The translations under genes and the position numbers were made by a program. DNA of 7,346 nt from Bacillota bacterium (GTDB taxonomy: Bacteria; Bacillota_A; Clostridia; Acetivibrionales; DUMB01): contig JAMOAC010000430.1 of NCBI GenBank assembly GCA_023621975.1, positions 1 to 7,346 of the forward strand, given 5' to 3'. The notes beneath the pieces were generated by a model. The model saw only the letters and a list, made by a program, of their open reading frames with translations, was not told where the DNA came from and searched no databases. Shown piece after piece: positions 1 to 6,755 of the stretch; positions within the stretch are counted from its first letter, which is position 1, and every line of letters begins with the position of its first letter.

Positions 1-39
1 AACGGAAATGTTGTAGTAAGGGAAAAAGTTCTGCTATAA
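1..39 (+). CDS. C-terminal end of an upstream gene, possibly dihydroorotase (pyrC)
   Basis: Reading frame 1 is open from the first base to a TAA at 37-39 and encodes the tail NGNVVVREKVLL. A short hydrophobic strand of the form N-G-x-V-V-x-(R/K)-(E/D) is typical of the extreme C-terminus of amidohydrolase-superfamily enzymes such as dihydroorotase, and a pyrC gene just before pyrF would fit a pyrimidine operon. Only 12 residues are visible, so the family call rests mainly on context. The tail could also belong to another protein, or be a chance open frame. Confidence 0.4.
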   Translation, partial: NGNVVVREKVLL

Positions 40-44
40 AAGTG

Positions 45-64
45 CAAGATAAATCAAGATAAAT
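45..64. repeat. Perfect 10-bp tandem duplication in the gap before pyrF
   Basis: The unit CAAGATAAAT occurs twice head to tail (45-54 and 55-64). It lies in the 83-base AT-rich stretch between the upstream stop codon and pyrF. The same gap holds the 10-bp palindrome ATTTTAAAAT at 69-78. I see no strong hairpin, T-run terminator, PyrR-type binding motif or convincing -35/-10 pair in this gap. The duplication may be replication slippage; a regulatory role is not supported by the sequence alone. Confidence 0.6.
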
Positions 65-122
65 AATAATTTTAAAATCATATGAAAAAGATTAAATAAA
101 TAGAAAGAACAGGGAGGAAAAA

Positions 123-1070
123 ATGTTTATAGACAGACTTATTGATAGTATCAGGGAAAAAGACAATCCGTCCGTTGTAGGCCTTGATCCGAGAATTGAA
201 TATGTGCCTGCTTCAATCAGGGAAAAGGCCTATAAGGAGTTTGGGAAGAACAGTAAAGGTGCGGCTGAGGCTATATGGATTTTCAACAGGAGAATAATAG
301 ATGCCGTTTATGATATAGTTCCGGCAGTGAAGCTGCAGGTTGCCTACTATGAAATGTATGGAATTGAAGGAATGGAAGTATTGGTAAGGACAATCAGATA
401 TGCAAGAGAAAAAGGGTTATTGGTAATAGCGGACGGAAAAAGGAACGATATAGGTTTGACGGCACAGGCTTACTCAAGAGCGTTTCTTGGATGTATTGAC
501 CTTGGAGAAGGTCCTATTGAAAAAGCATTTGATGTTGATGCTCTGACGGTTAATCCATATCTTGGCTACGACGGTATTAAACCGTTTATTGATGACTGCA
601 GGGAAAGTGGAAAGGGAATATTTGTACTGGTAAAAACGTCAAACAAATCTTCAGGCCAGTTTCAGGACCTCCTTACACAGGACGGAAGAAGCGTATATGA
701 AGTAGTGGCAGGCTATGTGGAAAAGTGGGGCAATAACCTTATAGGAAAGTATGGCTACAGCAGCGTCGGTGCCGTAGTAGGGGCTACATACCCAAACCAG
801 GCCAAAGTGCTCAGGGGCATACTTAAAAATACATATATACTGGTCCCCGGTTACGGTGCACAGGGAGGGACTGCCAGAGATGCAGCCCATTCCTTTGACA
901 AAAACGGCATGGGAGCGATAGTGAATGCCTCACGAAGCATTATGTGCGCTTACCAGTCAGATTTATGGAAGAATGAATACAATGAAGAGAGGTTTGATGA
1001 AGCTTCCAGGGCTGAAGCATTAAGGATGAGGGATGAACTTAATGCTGTGCTGCAGTCCAAAAAGGGCTGA
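123..1070 (+). CDS. pyrF: Orotidine 5'-phosphate decarboxylase, class 2 (PyrF)
   Basis: This cytoplasmic enzyme decarboxylates OMP to UMP, the last step of de novo UMP synthesis. The 315-residue length fits the longer class 2 PyrF family (the short class is about 240 residues). Visible landmarks are G20-L-D-P-R near the N-terminus (a substrate-site Asp), the catalytic block A103-D-G-K-R-N-D-I-G with Lys106 and Asp104/Asp109, P242-G-Y-G-A-Q-G-G in a late TIM-barrel loop, and N268-A-S-R-S, whose Arg271 is the likely phosphate ligand. ATG 123 is chosen because AGGGAGG at 111-117 sits five bases upstream and the protein begins at the usual family position. The gene is intact, with no missing key residue. 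It is followed after 60 bases by the carbamoyl-phosphate synthase gene. Confidence 0.95.
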   Translation: MFIDRLIDSIREKDNPSVVGLDPRIEYVPASIREKAYKEFGKNSKGAAEAIWIFNRRIIDAVYDIVPAVKLQVAYYEMYGIEGMEVLVRTIRYAREKGLLVIADGKRNDIGLTAQAYSRAFLGCIDLGEGPIEKAFDVDALTVNPYLGYDGIKPFIDDCRESGKGIFVLVKTSNKSSGQFQDLLTQDGRSVYEVVAGYVEKWGNNLIGKYGYSSVGAVVGATYPNQAKVLRGILKNTYILVPGYGAQGGTARDAAHSFDKNGMGAIVNASRSIMCAYQSDLWKNEYNEERFDEASRAEALRMRDELNAVLQSKKG

Positions 1071-1130
1071 TGAATCGGCGAAAAATACGGAAAGTAAACC
1101 GGTAAAATAAATATTATTGGAGGATGGTAG

Positions 1131-4100
1131 ATGAAAGCGGTTTTATTTCTGGAAGACGGTACTGCTTTTTACGGTGAAAGCTTTGGCGCAGAAGGCGAGG
1201 TACTGGGTGAGATTGCCATATTTACAGGAATGACGGGTTACCAGAAAGTTCTGACGGACCCTTCATACGCAGGAAGGATTGTAACCATGACATATCCGCT
1301 TATAGGCAATTATGGAATAAACCCTGAAGATTTTGAAGGAAAGAAGCCACTTGTAAAAGGCCTGATTGTAAGAGAATGTTGCAAAAATCCCAGCAATTGG
1401 AGATCAACTGAAACGTTAAGCGATTATATGAAAAGAAATAATATCATAGGCCTGGAAGGTATAGATACCCGTGCCCTCACAAGGATACTCAGGGATAAGG
1501 GAACCATGAGGGGAATCATCTCAACGGACGCAGGCCTGAAATTTGAAGACTGTAAGAATAAATTAAAGGAATATGAGATTAAAAATACCTGTGAGATTGA
1601 AAGTGACGAAGGTAAGGTTAACGGAAGGAAAACGGTATACTTTGAAGGAAGCGATTTTAAAGGCAAAAGCCCACTGATTTCCAAAAGACAGGATATCAAA
1701 AAAGTGCTTGTTATAGGGTCAGGGCCAATAATAATCGGACAAGCTGCAGAATTTGACTATGCGGGAACACAGGCTTGCCGGGCCCTTAAGGAGGAAGGTA
1801 TTGAAGTTGTACTCGTAAACAGCAATCCCGCTACCATAATGACTGATAAAAGCATGGCTGACAAGGTTTATATTGAACCTTTGAAGGCTGAAATAGTCAA
1901 AAAAATTATAATTGAAGAGAAGCCTGACAGCATACTGCCTACACTGGGAGGACAAACAGGGCTGAACCTTGCAATGGAACTGGCGGAATCAGGCTTTCTT
2001 GAAAAGCACGGGGTAAAACTGCTTGGAACTTCCACGGAAGCCATAAGGGCAGCGGAAGACAGGCAGGCTTTCAAGGAAACGATGGAAAGCATAGGACAGC
2101 CATGCATTGCAAGCAAGGTTGTGAATACAATTGAAGGGGCACTTGAATTTGCAAAAACAATTGGTTATCCGGTTGTAGTAAGACCTGCCTACACCCTGGG
2201 GGGTACTGGAGGCGGAATCGCCAACAATGAAGAAGAGCTCAGGGAGATTGGTTCAAACGGTTTAAGGTTAAGCAGGGTACACCAGGTTTTGATTGAAAAA
2301 TGCATAACAGGCTGGAAAGAAATTGAATACGAAGTGATAAGAGACTCCAAAGGCAATGCAATTACCGTATGTAACATGGAGAACATTGACCCGGTCGGAG
2401 TGCACACAGGGGACAGTATTGTTGTTGCTCCATGCCAGACGTTGTCAGACAGGGAATGTGACATGCTTCGTTCAGCTGCACTGAAGATAATTTCCACCCT
2501 TAAAATAGAAGGCGGTTGCAATGTGCAGTTTGCACTTCATCCAAATAGTTCCGAATATGCAGTAATTGAAGTAAACCCGAGGTTGAGCCGTTCATCTGCG
2601 CTGGCATCCAAAGCCACAGGATATCCCATAGCAAAAGTTGCCACCAAGATAGCAATAGGTTATGGGCTGGATGAAATATTGAATGCCGTAACGGGCACCA
2701 CTTATGCCAATATGGAACCGGTACTGGACTACGTGGTTGTTAAAATACCCAAGTGGCCTTTTGATAAATTTGTTAAGGCAAAGAGAACTCTTGGTACGCA
2801 GATGAAAGCAACGGGAGAGGTAATGGCTATAAGCAATTCCTTTGAAGCTGCCCTGATGAAAGCGATAAGATCCCTTGAACTTGGGCTTTTCACTCTTGAA
2901 CAAGGCTTATATAAGAAACTGGATACGGATCAAATACGGGAAAAACTTTCGGAAATAAGCGACGAGAGGATATTTGTAATAGCTGAAGCTTTAAGAAGGG
3001 GCATAACGGTAGAAGAAATTAATGACGCAACCAAGATAGACAAATTCTTTATAAATAAAATAAACGAAATAGTACAGATGGAAGAAAGGCTGAAAACCCT
3101 GTCACTTGAAAGAATCGATTATGATACGATGAAGAAAGCCAAAAAGATGGGCTTCCCTGATATAGCGATTGCCCGGCTTATGAATTGTGATACCAAAGAC
3201 ATTAAAGCAAGAAGAAAGGAATTAGGAATAAATGCCGCATATAAAGTTGTTGATACCTGTGCGGCGGAGTTTGAGGCTGCTTCACCGTATTATTACTCTA
3301 CTTATGATGACATTTCTGAAGCAAAAATGTCTGACAGGGAGAAAGTCCTTGTTCTGGGTTCCGGACCGATACGAATTGGTCAGGGAATTGAATTTGACTA
3401 CTGCTCGGTACATTCGGTGTGGGCCCTTAAAGAAGAAGGCTATGAGACAATTATAGTAAACAACAATCCCGAAACTGTTAGCACGGATTTTGATACTGCC
3501 GACAAGCTATACTTTGAGCCGCTTACTCCAGAAGATGTAGAAAATGTTATAGAGACAGAAAAGCCTGCAGGGGCAATAGTGCAGTTTGGCGGGCAGACGG
3601 CAATTAAGCTTACAAAGCCCCTTTCCGACATGGGGGTAAGGATATTTGGAACTGAACCCAGGTCTGTTGACGCGGCGGAAGACAGGGAGAAATTTGACAG
3701 GATACTTGAGGAAAACGGCATACCGCGTCCAAAGGGGAAAACCGTATTTACCCTTGAGCAAGCCATACAGGCTGCAAACGAGCTGATATATCCGGTGCTT
3801 GTAAGGCCGTCATATGTCCTGGGCGGACAGGGAATGGAAATTGCCTACAATGACAAGGATATAACCGAATTTATGGAGATTATAAACAGGGTAAAACAGG
3901 AGCACCCCATTCTTATTGACAAATATTACATGGGAAAAGAAATTGAAGTTGACGCAATTTGTGACGGTGAAGACATATTGATTCCGGGCATAATGGAACA
4001 CATCGAGAGAGCGGGTGTTCATTCGGGAGACAGTATTTCAGTATATCCTGCACAGACAATCAGTGAAAAAATTATAAATACCATTGTGGATTATACAGGC

Positions 4101-4898
4101 AAGCTTGCCAGGGCATTGAATGTGGTAGGGCTTGTAAATGTACAGTATGTCGTTTACAATGATACAGTCTATGTAATAGAGGTAAATCCGCGCTCAAGCC
4201 GTACGGTTCCATATATAAGCAAAGTTACCGGAATTCCGATGGTTAATATTGCAACCAAGGTGATGATGGGCAGAAAACTCAGGGAATTTGGATTTGGAAC
4301 CGGTCTTTACAGGAAGTCTGATTATGTGGCGGTTAAAGTGCCGGTATTCTCCTTTGAAAAGCTCCAGAATGTGGACACCAGCCTTGGGCCCGAGATGAAG
4401 TCAACAGGTGAGGTTCTGGGAATTGCCAAAAATTTTGAAGAGGCGCTTTATAAGGGGATTATAGCGTCAGGAATAAAACTTCCCCACAAGGGCGGCGGAA
4501 TTCTTATGACCGTGCGTGACACGGACAAGATGGAGCTCATACCCATTGCTGAAGAATTTGAAAAACTTGGGTTTGAACTGTATGCTACGGGAAAAACAGC
4601 AAACAGCCTCAATAGGCACGGAGTTGCGACAAATGTGGTTAAAAAGATTGACGAAGGCTCACCTAACATACTTGACCTGATTGAATCCGGGAAAATAGAT
4701 CTGGTAATAAACACTCCTACGAGGGGCAGAAAGCCTGAGAGGGATGGATTTAAGATTAGAAGGAAAGCGGTTGAAATGTCAATACCGTGCCTGACCTCCC
4801 TGGACACGGCTAAGGCTGTACTTAAATCCATAAAACTGGGCATGAAGGAAAAGGACCTGTCTATCGTGGAGTTGGGAGTGTTTGAGAAAGACAAGTAG
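1131..4898 (+). CDS. carB: Fused carbamoyl-phosphate synthase: CarA N-terminal domain joined to full CarB, glutaminase domain absent
   Basis: This single 1255-codon frame should make carbamoyl phosphate from bicarbonate, 2 ATP and a nitrogen donor. Residues 1-152 are the CarA N-terminal domain (M-T-G-Y-Q at 34-38, D-P-S-Y at 43-46, Y-P-L-I-G-N at 55-60, G-I-D-T-R at 110-114). Residues 153-180 are an interdomain-type linker, and residues 185-1255 match CarB over its usual length of about 1070. CarB landmarks are the loops G196-S-G-P and G743-S-G-P, arginines R311/R351 and R852/R892 (equivalents of E. coli R129/R169 and R675/R715), metal-site E480/N482 and E1017/N1019, an oligomerisation domain at about 590-735, and a C-terminal MGS-like allosteric domain at about 1120-1240, the usual effector site for UMP and similar ligands. 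The CarA class I amidotransferase domain (about 200 residues, including the G-x-C-L-G-H-Q nucleophile motif) is entirely missing. GGAGG at 1119-1123 supports ATG 1131. The gene is either a true fusion with domain loss or an in-frame deletion or assembly artefact. Confidence 0.92.
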   Translation: MKAVLFLEDGTAFYGESFGAEGEVLGEIAIFTGMTGYQKVLTDPSYAGRIVTMTYPLIGNYGINPEDFEGKKPLVKGLIVRECCKNPSNWRSTETLSDYMKRNNIIGLEGIDTRALTRILRDKGTMRGIISTDAGLKFEDCKNKLKEYEIKNTCEIESDEGKVNGRKTVYFEGSDFKGKSPLISKRQDIKKVLVIGSGPIIIGQAAEFDYAGTQACRALKEEGIEVVLVNSNPATIMTDKSMADKVYIEPLKAEIVKKIIIEEKPDSILPTLGGQTGLNLAMELAESGFLEKHGVKLLGTSTEAIRAAEDRQAFKETMESIGQPCIASKVVNTIEGALEFAKTIGYPVVVRPAYTLGGTGGGIANNEEELREIGSNGLRLSRVHQVLIEKCITGWKEIEYEVIRDSKGNAITVCNMENIDPVGVHTGDSIVVAPCQTLSDRECDMLRSAALKIISTLKIEGGCNVQFALHPNSSEYAVIEVNPRLSRSSALASKATGYPIAKVATKIAIGYGLDEILNAVTGTTYANMEPVLDYVVVKIPKWPFDKFVKAKRTLGTQMKATGEVMAISNSFEAALMKAIRSLELGLFTLEQGLYKKLDTDQIREKLSEISDERIFVIAEALRRGITVEEINDATKIDKFFINKINEIVQMEERLKTLSLERIDYDTMKKAKKMGFPDIAIARLMNCDTKDIKARRKELGINAAYKVVDTCAAEFEAASPYYYSTYDDISEAKMSDREKVLVLGSGPIRIGQGIEFDYCSVHSVWALKEEGYETIIVNNNPETVSTDFDTADKLYFEPLTPEDVENVIETEKPAGAIVQFGGQTAIKLTKPLSDMGVRIFGTEPRSVDAAEDREKFDRILEENGIPRPKGKTVFTLEQAIQAANELIYPVLVRPSYVLGGQGMEIAYNDKDITEFMEIINRVKQEHPILIDKYYMGKEIEVDAICDGEDILIPGIMEHIERAGVHSGDSISVYPAQTISEKIINTIVDYTGKLARALNVVGLVNVQYVVYNDTVYVIEVNPRSSRTVPYISKVTGIPMVNIATKVMMGRKLREFGFGTGLYRKSDYVAVKVPVFSFEKLQNVDTSLGPEMKSTGEVLGIAKNFEEALYKGIIASGIKLPHKGGGILMTVRDTDKMELIPIAEEFEKLGFELYATGKTANSLNRHGVATNVVKKIDEGSPNILDLIESGKIDLVINTPTRGRKPERDGFKIRRKAVEMSIPCLTSLDTAKAVLKSIKLGMKEKDLSIVELGVFEKDK
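1656..1685 (+). other. Junction between CarA-derived and CarB-derived coding sequence
   Basis: Residues about 168-179 ([12 protein letters not shown]) still resemble the CarA linker that normally leads into the glutaminase domain; compare the K-T-A-Y-P-S-P-G-R-G-K stretch I recall from Bacillus subtilis PyrAA. From K185 ([12 protein letters not shown]) the sequence matches the usual CarB N-terminus, M-P-K-R-x-D-I-K. The switch therefore lies at about residues 177-184. Between CarA residue 153 and V192 there is no in-frame ATG, GTG or TTG, so CarB has no ordinary start of its own. The exact breakpoint cannot be set without an unfused relative to align. Confidence 0.75.
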
Positions 4899-4903
4899 GG
4901 AGG
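4898..4903 (+). promoter_or_regulatory. Ribosome binding site that fixes the pyrK start
   Basis: GGGAGG overlaps the last base of the car stop codon (TAG at 4896-4898) and ends five bases before ATG 4909. This favours ATG 4909 over an in-frame TTG at 4882, which would lie inside the car gene and add nine residues with no family match. The arrangement suggests translational coupling of pyrK to car. Confidence 0.85.
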
Positions 4904-4908
4904 ATACC

Positions 4909-5691
4909 ATGTCAAAGTTACTAAAAGAAAAAATAATTAAAGTTGAGGAACTTACGCCATTGCTTTTCAGGTTGACAATTAAATCCGAATATATTGCCAG
5001 TAATGCAAAACCGGGTCAATTTGTCAATGTTAAGTGCTGTGATGGTATCGATGCCCTTTTGAGAAGGCCGATCAGCATCTGCAGCGTTAACGTTGAAGAG
5101 GGGCTGTTTGACATAGTTTTTGAAAAAAGAGGCAGGGGCACCAAAATACTGTCATTGAAGAAACCGGGAGATGTACTTGACATTCTCGGCCCTTTGGGCA
5201 AACATTTTTTCATCCCTGAAGGCAAATGCAAAATAGCAGTGGTAGGAGGCGGTATTGGGATATTTCCCCTCCTGTTTCTCCTCCAGGAGTTAAGGATTGC
5301 CCAAAAGTCTGTGTTTCTGGGATTCAGATCAGCCGAAAACGCAGTACTGCTTGAAGAATTTCAAAAAGAATCCGACAGCATGTATGTCTCTACAGATGAC
5401 GGAAGCCTGGGAAGCAAAGGCCTTGTTACGGAAATTCTGGAACGCAAACTAAAGAAAGAGAAGTACGATATAATTTATTCCTGTGGGCCTGTGGCGATGA
5501 TGAAAAGAGTGGCTGAACTGGCGCAGGAAATCGAAATAAAGTGCCAGGTGTCTCTTGAAGAGCGCATGGGTTGCGGGATAGGCGCATGCCTGGTATGTGC
5601 CTGCAAGACAAGAAATGACGGCGGTTGGCAGTACAGCCACGTATGCTGCGACGGGCCGGTGTTCTGGAGTTCAGAAGTAATATTTGATTGA
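4909..5691 (+). CDS. pyrK: Dihydroorotate dehydrogenase B electron-transfer subunit (PyrK)
   Basis: PyrK is the FAD and 2Fe-2S subunit that passes electrons from the FMN of PyrD to NAD+, making the class 1B enzyme (a PyrD2-PyrK2 heterotetramer). The 260 residues match the family length. The ferredoxin-reductase-like FAD domain comes first, with R52-R-P-I-S binding flavin. The NAD-binding domain follows, with V111-V-G-G-G-I-G and S181-C-G-P. The C-terminal cluster motif has C222, C227, C230 and C246 in the C-x4-C-x2-C-x15-C pattern. Two further cysteines flank the ligands: C232, which I recall as common in relatives, and C247, where Bacillus has Ser. The gene starts 10 bases after car and its partner pyrD lies downstream. 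Its final codons form the first unit of the tandem repeat that fills the spacer. Confidence 0.95.
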   Translation: MSKLLKEKIIKVEELTPLLFRLTIKSEYIASNAKPGQFVNVKCCDGIDALLRRPISICSVNVEEGLFDIVFEKRGRGTKILSLKKPGDVLDILGPLGKHFFIPEGKCKIAVVGGGIGIFPLLFLLQELRIAQKSVFLGFRSAENAVLLEEFQKESDSMYVSTDDGSLGSKGLVTEILERKLKKEKYDIIYSCGPVAMMKRVAELAQEIEIKCQVSLEERMGCGIGACLVCACKTRNDGGWQYSHVCCDGPVFWSSEVIFD

Positions 5692-5766
5692 AGTAATAGT
5701 TAATTGAAGCAATAGTTAATTGAAGTATTAATTAATTTAAGTATTAATTAATTGGAGCAATATTAG
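5687..5766. repeat. Five imperfect 16-bp tandem repeats between pyrK and pyrD
   Basis: Five units lie exactly in phase at 5687, 5703, 5719, 5735 and 5751. They are ATTGAAGTAATAGTTA, ATTGAAGCAATAGTTA, ATTGAAGTATTAATTA, ATTTAAGTATTAATTA and ATTGGAGCAATATTAG. Neighbouring units differ at one to three positions in the first four and at about six in the last, as expected for stepwise tandem duplication with drift. The array begins inside the last sense codon and stop of pyrK and ends a few bases before pyrD. Units 3 and 4 contain the self-complementary 10-mer ATTAATTAAT (5727-5736 and 5743-5752), which could form a weak all-AU stem with a 6-base loop. Confidence 0.9.
5754..5757 (+). promoter_or_regulatory. 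Probable weak, distant ribosome binding site for pyrD
   Basis: GGAG inside the fifth repeat unit is the only Shine-Dalgarno-like sequence ahead of pyrD. It lies 13 bases before ATG 5771, or 10 bases before the adjacent in-frame TTG 5768. Both are longer than the 5-7 base spacings of pyrF, car and pyrK here. Earlier repeat units carry GAAG or TAAG at the same place, so the change to GGAG in the last copy may have created the site. Confidence 0.5.
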
Positions 5767-5770
5767 ATTG

Positions 5771-6736
5771 ATGAAAGCGGGTGCAGCGGTGATGACGTCG
5801 GAAGGTTTGAATTTTGCTGAAGATTTGGATATTGCAGTGGATATTGCCGGGTTAAGCCTTAAGAACCCGGTTCTTGCGGCATCCGGAACTTTTGGTTTTG
5901 GCCATGAATATTCGAAATATATAGATTTGAATCAGCTTGGAGGGATATCGGTAAAAGGACTTACTATTGAGCCCAGGCAGGGTAACAGGCCTCCACGGAT
6001 TGCCGAGACCCCTGCAGGAATATTAAACAGTGTTGGGCTGCAGAACCCGGGAGTGCATTATTTTATAGAAAATGAAATACCATACTTAAGGCAGTTCGAT
6101 ACCGCAATAATTGCAAATATAGCGGGTAATACCGTGGAAGATTATTGTAAAATGGCTCAAATTTTGGATGGCGCGGATATTGACGCGATAGAGCTGAATG
6201 TGTCATGCCCGAATGTAAAAGCAGGGTGTGTGGCATTTGGGAATAACCCGTCAGGAATATACGAGGTAACATCAAATGTCAGAAAGTGCTGCAGCAAAAC
6301 GCTTATAGTAAAGCTTACGCCCAATGTGGCTGACATAAAGGAAACAGCAAAAGCAGCTGAGGAAGCTGGTGCTGATGCACTGTCGCTAATTAATACGATA
6401 CTGGGAATGGCTATCGATATTCACAAAAGAAAACCGGTTCTTGCCAATAATATGGGCGGCCTTTCAGGGCCTGCCGTAAAGCCCATTGCGGTAAGAATGG
6501 TATATGAGGTTTGCCAGGCCGTTAAAATTCCTGTTATTGGCATGGGTGGAATATCAAACGGTGATGATGCGGTTGAGTTTTTGCTTGCCGGTGCAAGCGC
6601 GGTAATGGTGGGGACTGCAAATTTTGTGAACCCCAGGGCATGTATAGATGTATTGAACGGAATAAAATCCTACATGATGAAACATAAATATAAAAGTATA
6701 TATGATATAATAGGGGCGTTGGAACTGAATCAATAA
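5771..6736 (+). CDS. pyrD: Dihydroorotate dehydrogenase B catalytic subunit (PyrD, class 1B)
   Basis: PyrD is the FMN-containing TIM-barrel subunit that oxidises dihydroorotate to orotate and passes electrons to PyrK. Seen in the 321-residue protein: K31-N-P-V near the N-terminus, L85-N-S-V-G-L-Q-N-P-G, and E141-L-N-V-S-C-P-N with Cys146 as the catalytic base (Cys marks class 1, Ser class 2). Further motifs are V180-K-L-T-P-N, L230-S-G-P-A-V-K-P, and G257-M-G-G-I through G281-T-A binding the FMN phosphate. The family match begins only at about residue 21, so the N-terminus is about 20 residues longer than B. subtilis PyrD. Starts at TTG 5768, ATG 5771, GTG 5789 and ATG 5792 are all possible; none has a strong ribosome binding site, and 5771 is preferred for its distance from GGAG 5754. 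Having PyrK adjacent confirms the 1B type. Confidence 0.93.
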   Translation: MKAGAAVMTSEGLNFAEDLDIAVDIAGLSLKNPVLAASGTFGFGHEYSKYIDLNQLGGISVKGLTIEPRQGNRPPRIAETPAGILNSVGLQNPGVHYFIENEIPYLRQFDTAIIANIAGNTVEDYCKMAQILDGADIDAIELNVSCPNVKAGCVAFGNNPSGIYEVTSNVRKCCSKTLIVKLTPNVADIKETAKAAEEAGADALSLINTILGMAIDIHKRKPVLANNMGGLSGPAVKPIAVRMVYEVCQAVKIPVIGMGGISNGDDAVEFLLAGASAVMVGTANFVNPRACIDVLNGIKSYMMKHKYKSIYDIIGALELNQ

Positions 6737-6755
6737 ATAAATTTCGGGGGAAGAC

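Noticed and set aside
82..99. Five-codon leader peptide (ATG AAA AAG ATT AAA TAA) before pyrF
   Set aside because: Too short, with no ribosome binding site and no pyrimidine-related codon run or hairpin; such frames are expected by chance in AT-rich DNA.
1..122. Possible promoter in the AT-rich gap (TAATAAT-like sequence)
   Set aside because: No -35 element at suitable spacing is convincing; base composition alone would produce such matches.
1131..1700. A sequencing frameshift as the cause of the CarA truncation
   Set aside because: The frame is continuous through both CarA- and CarB-like parts, and the amidotransferase domain is missing from all frames. A frameshift would leave it readable in another frame; only a deletion or true domain loss fits.
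3232..3456. 74-codon plus-strand open frame overlapping the synthase gene in another frame
   Set aside because: It overlaps conserved CarB coding sequence and has no ribosome binding site or family resemblance.
4882..4908. Upstream TTG start for pyrK
   Set aside because: It would lie within the car gene and lacks its own ribosome binding site, while ATG 4909 has GGGAGG five bases upstream and matches the family N-terminus.
4448..4915. 155-codon open frame on the minus strand
   Set aside because: It lies entirely antisense to the well-supported MGS-like end of the synthase gene, has no recognisable motif, and reads as low-complexity Ser/Pro/Leu-rich shadow sequence.
5727..5752. Rho-independent terminator between pyrK and pyrD
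   Set aside because: The only stem is ten A-U pairs with no G-C pair and no following U-run, so it is too weak to call a terminator.
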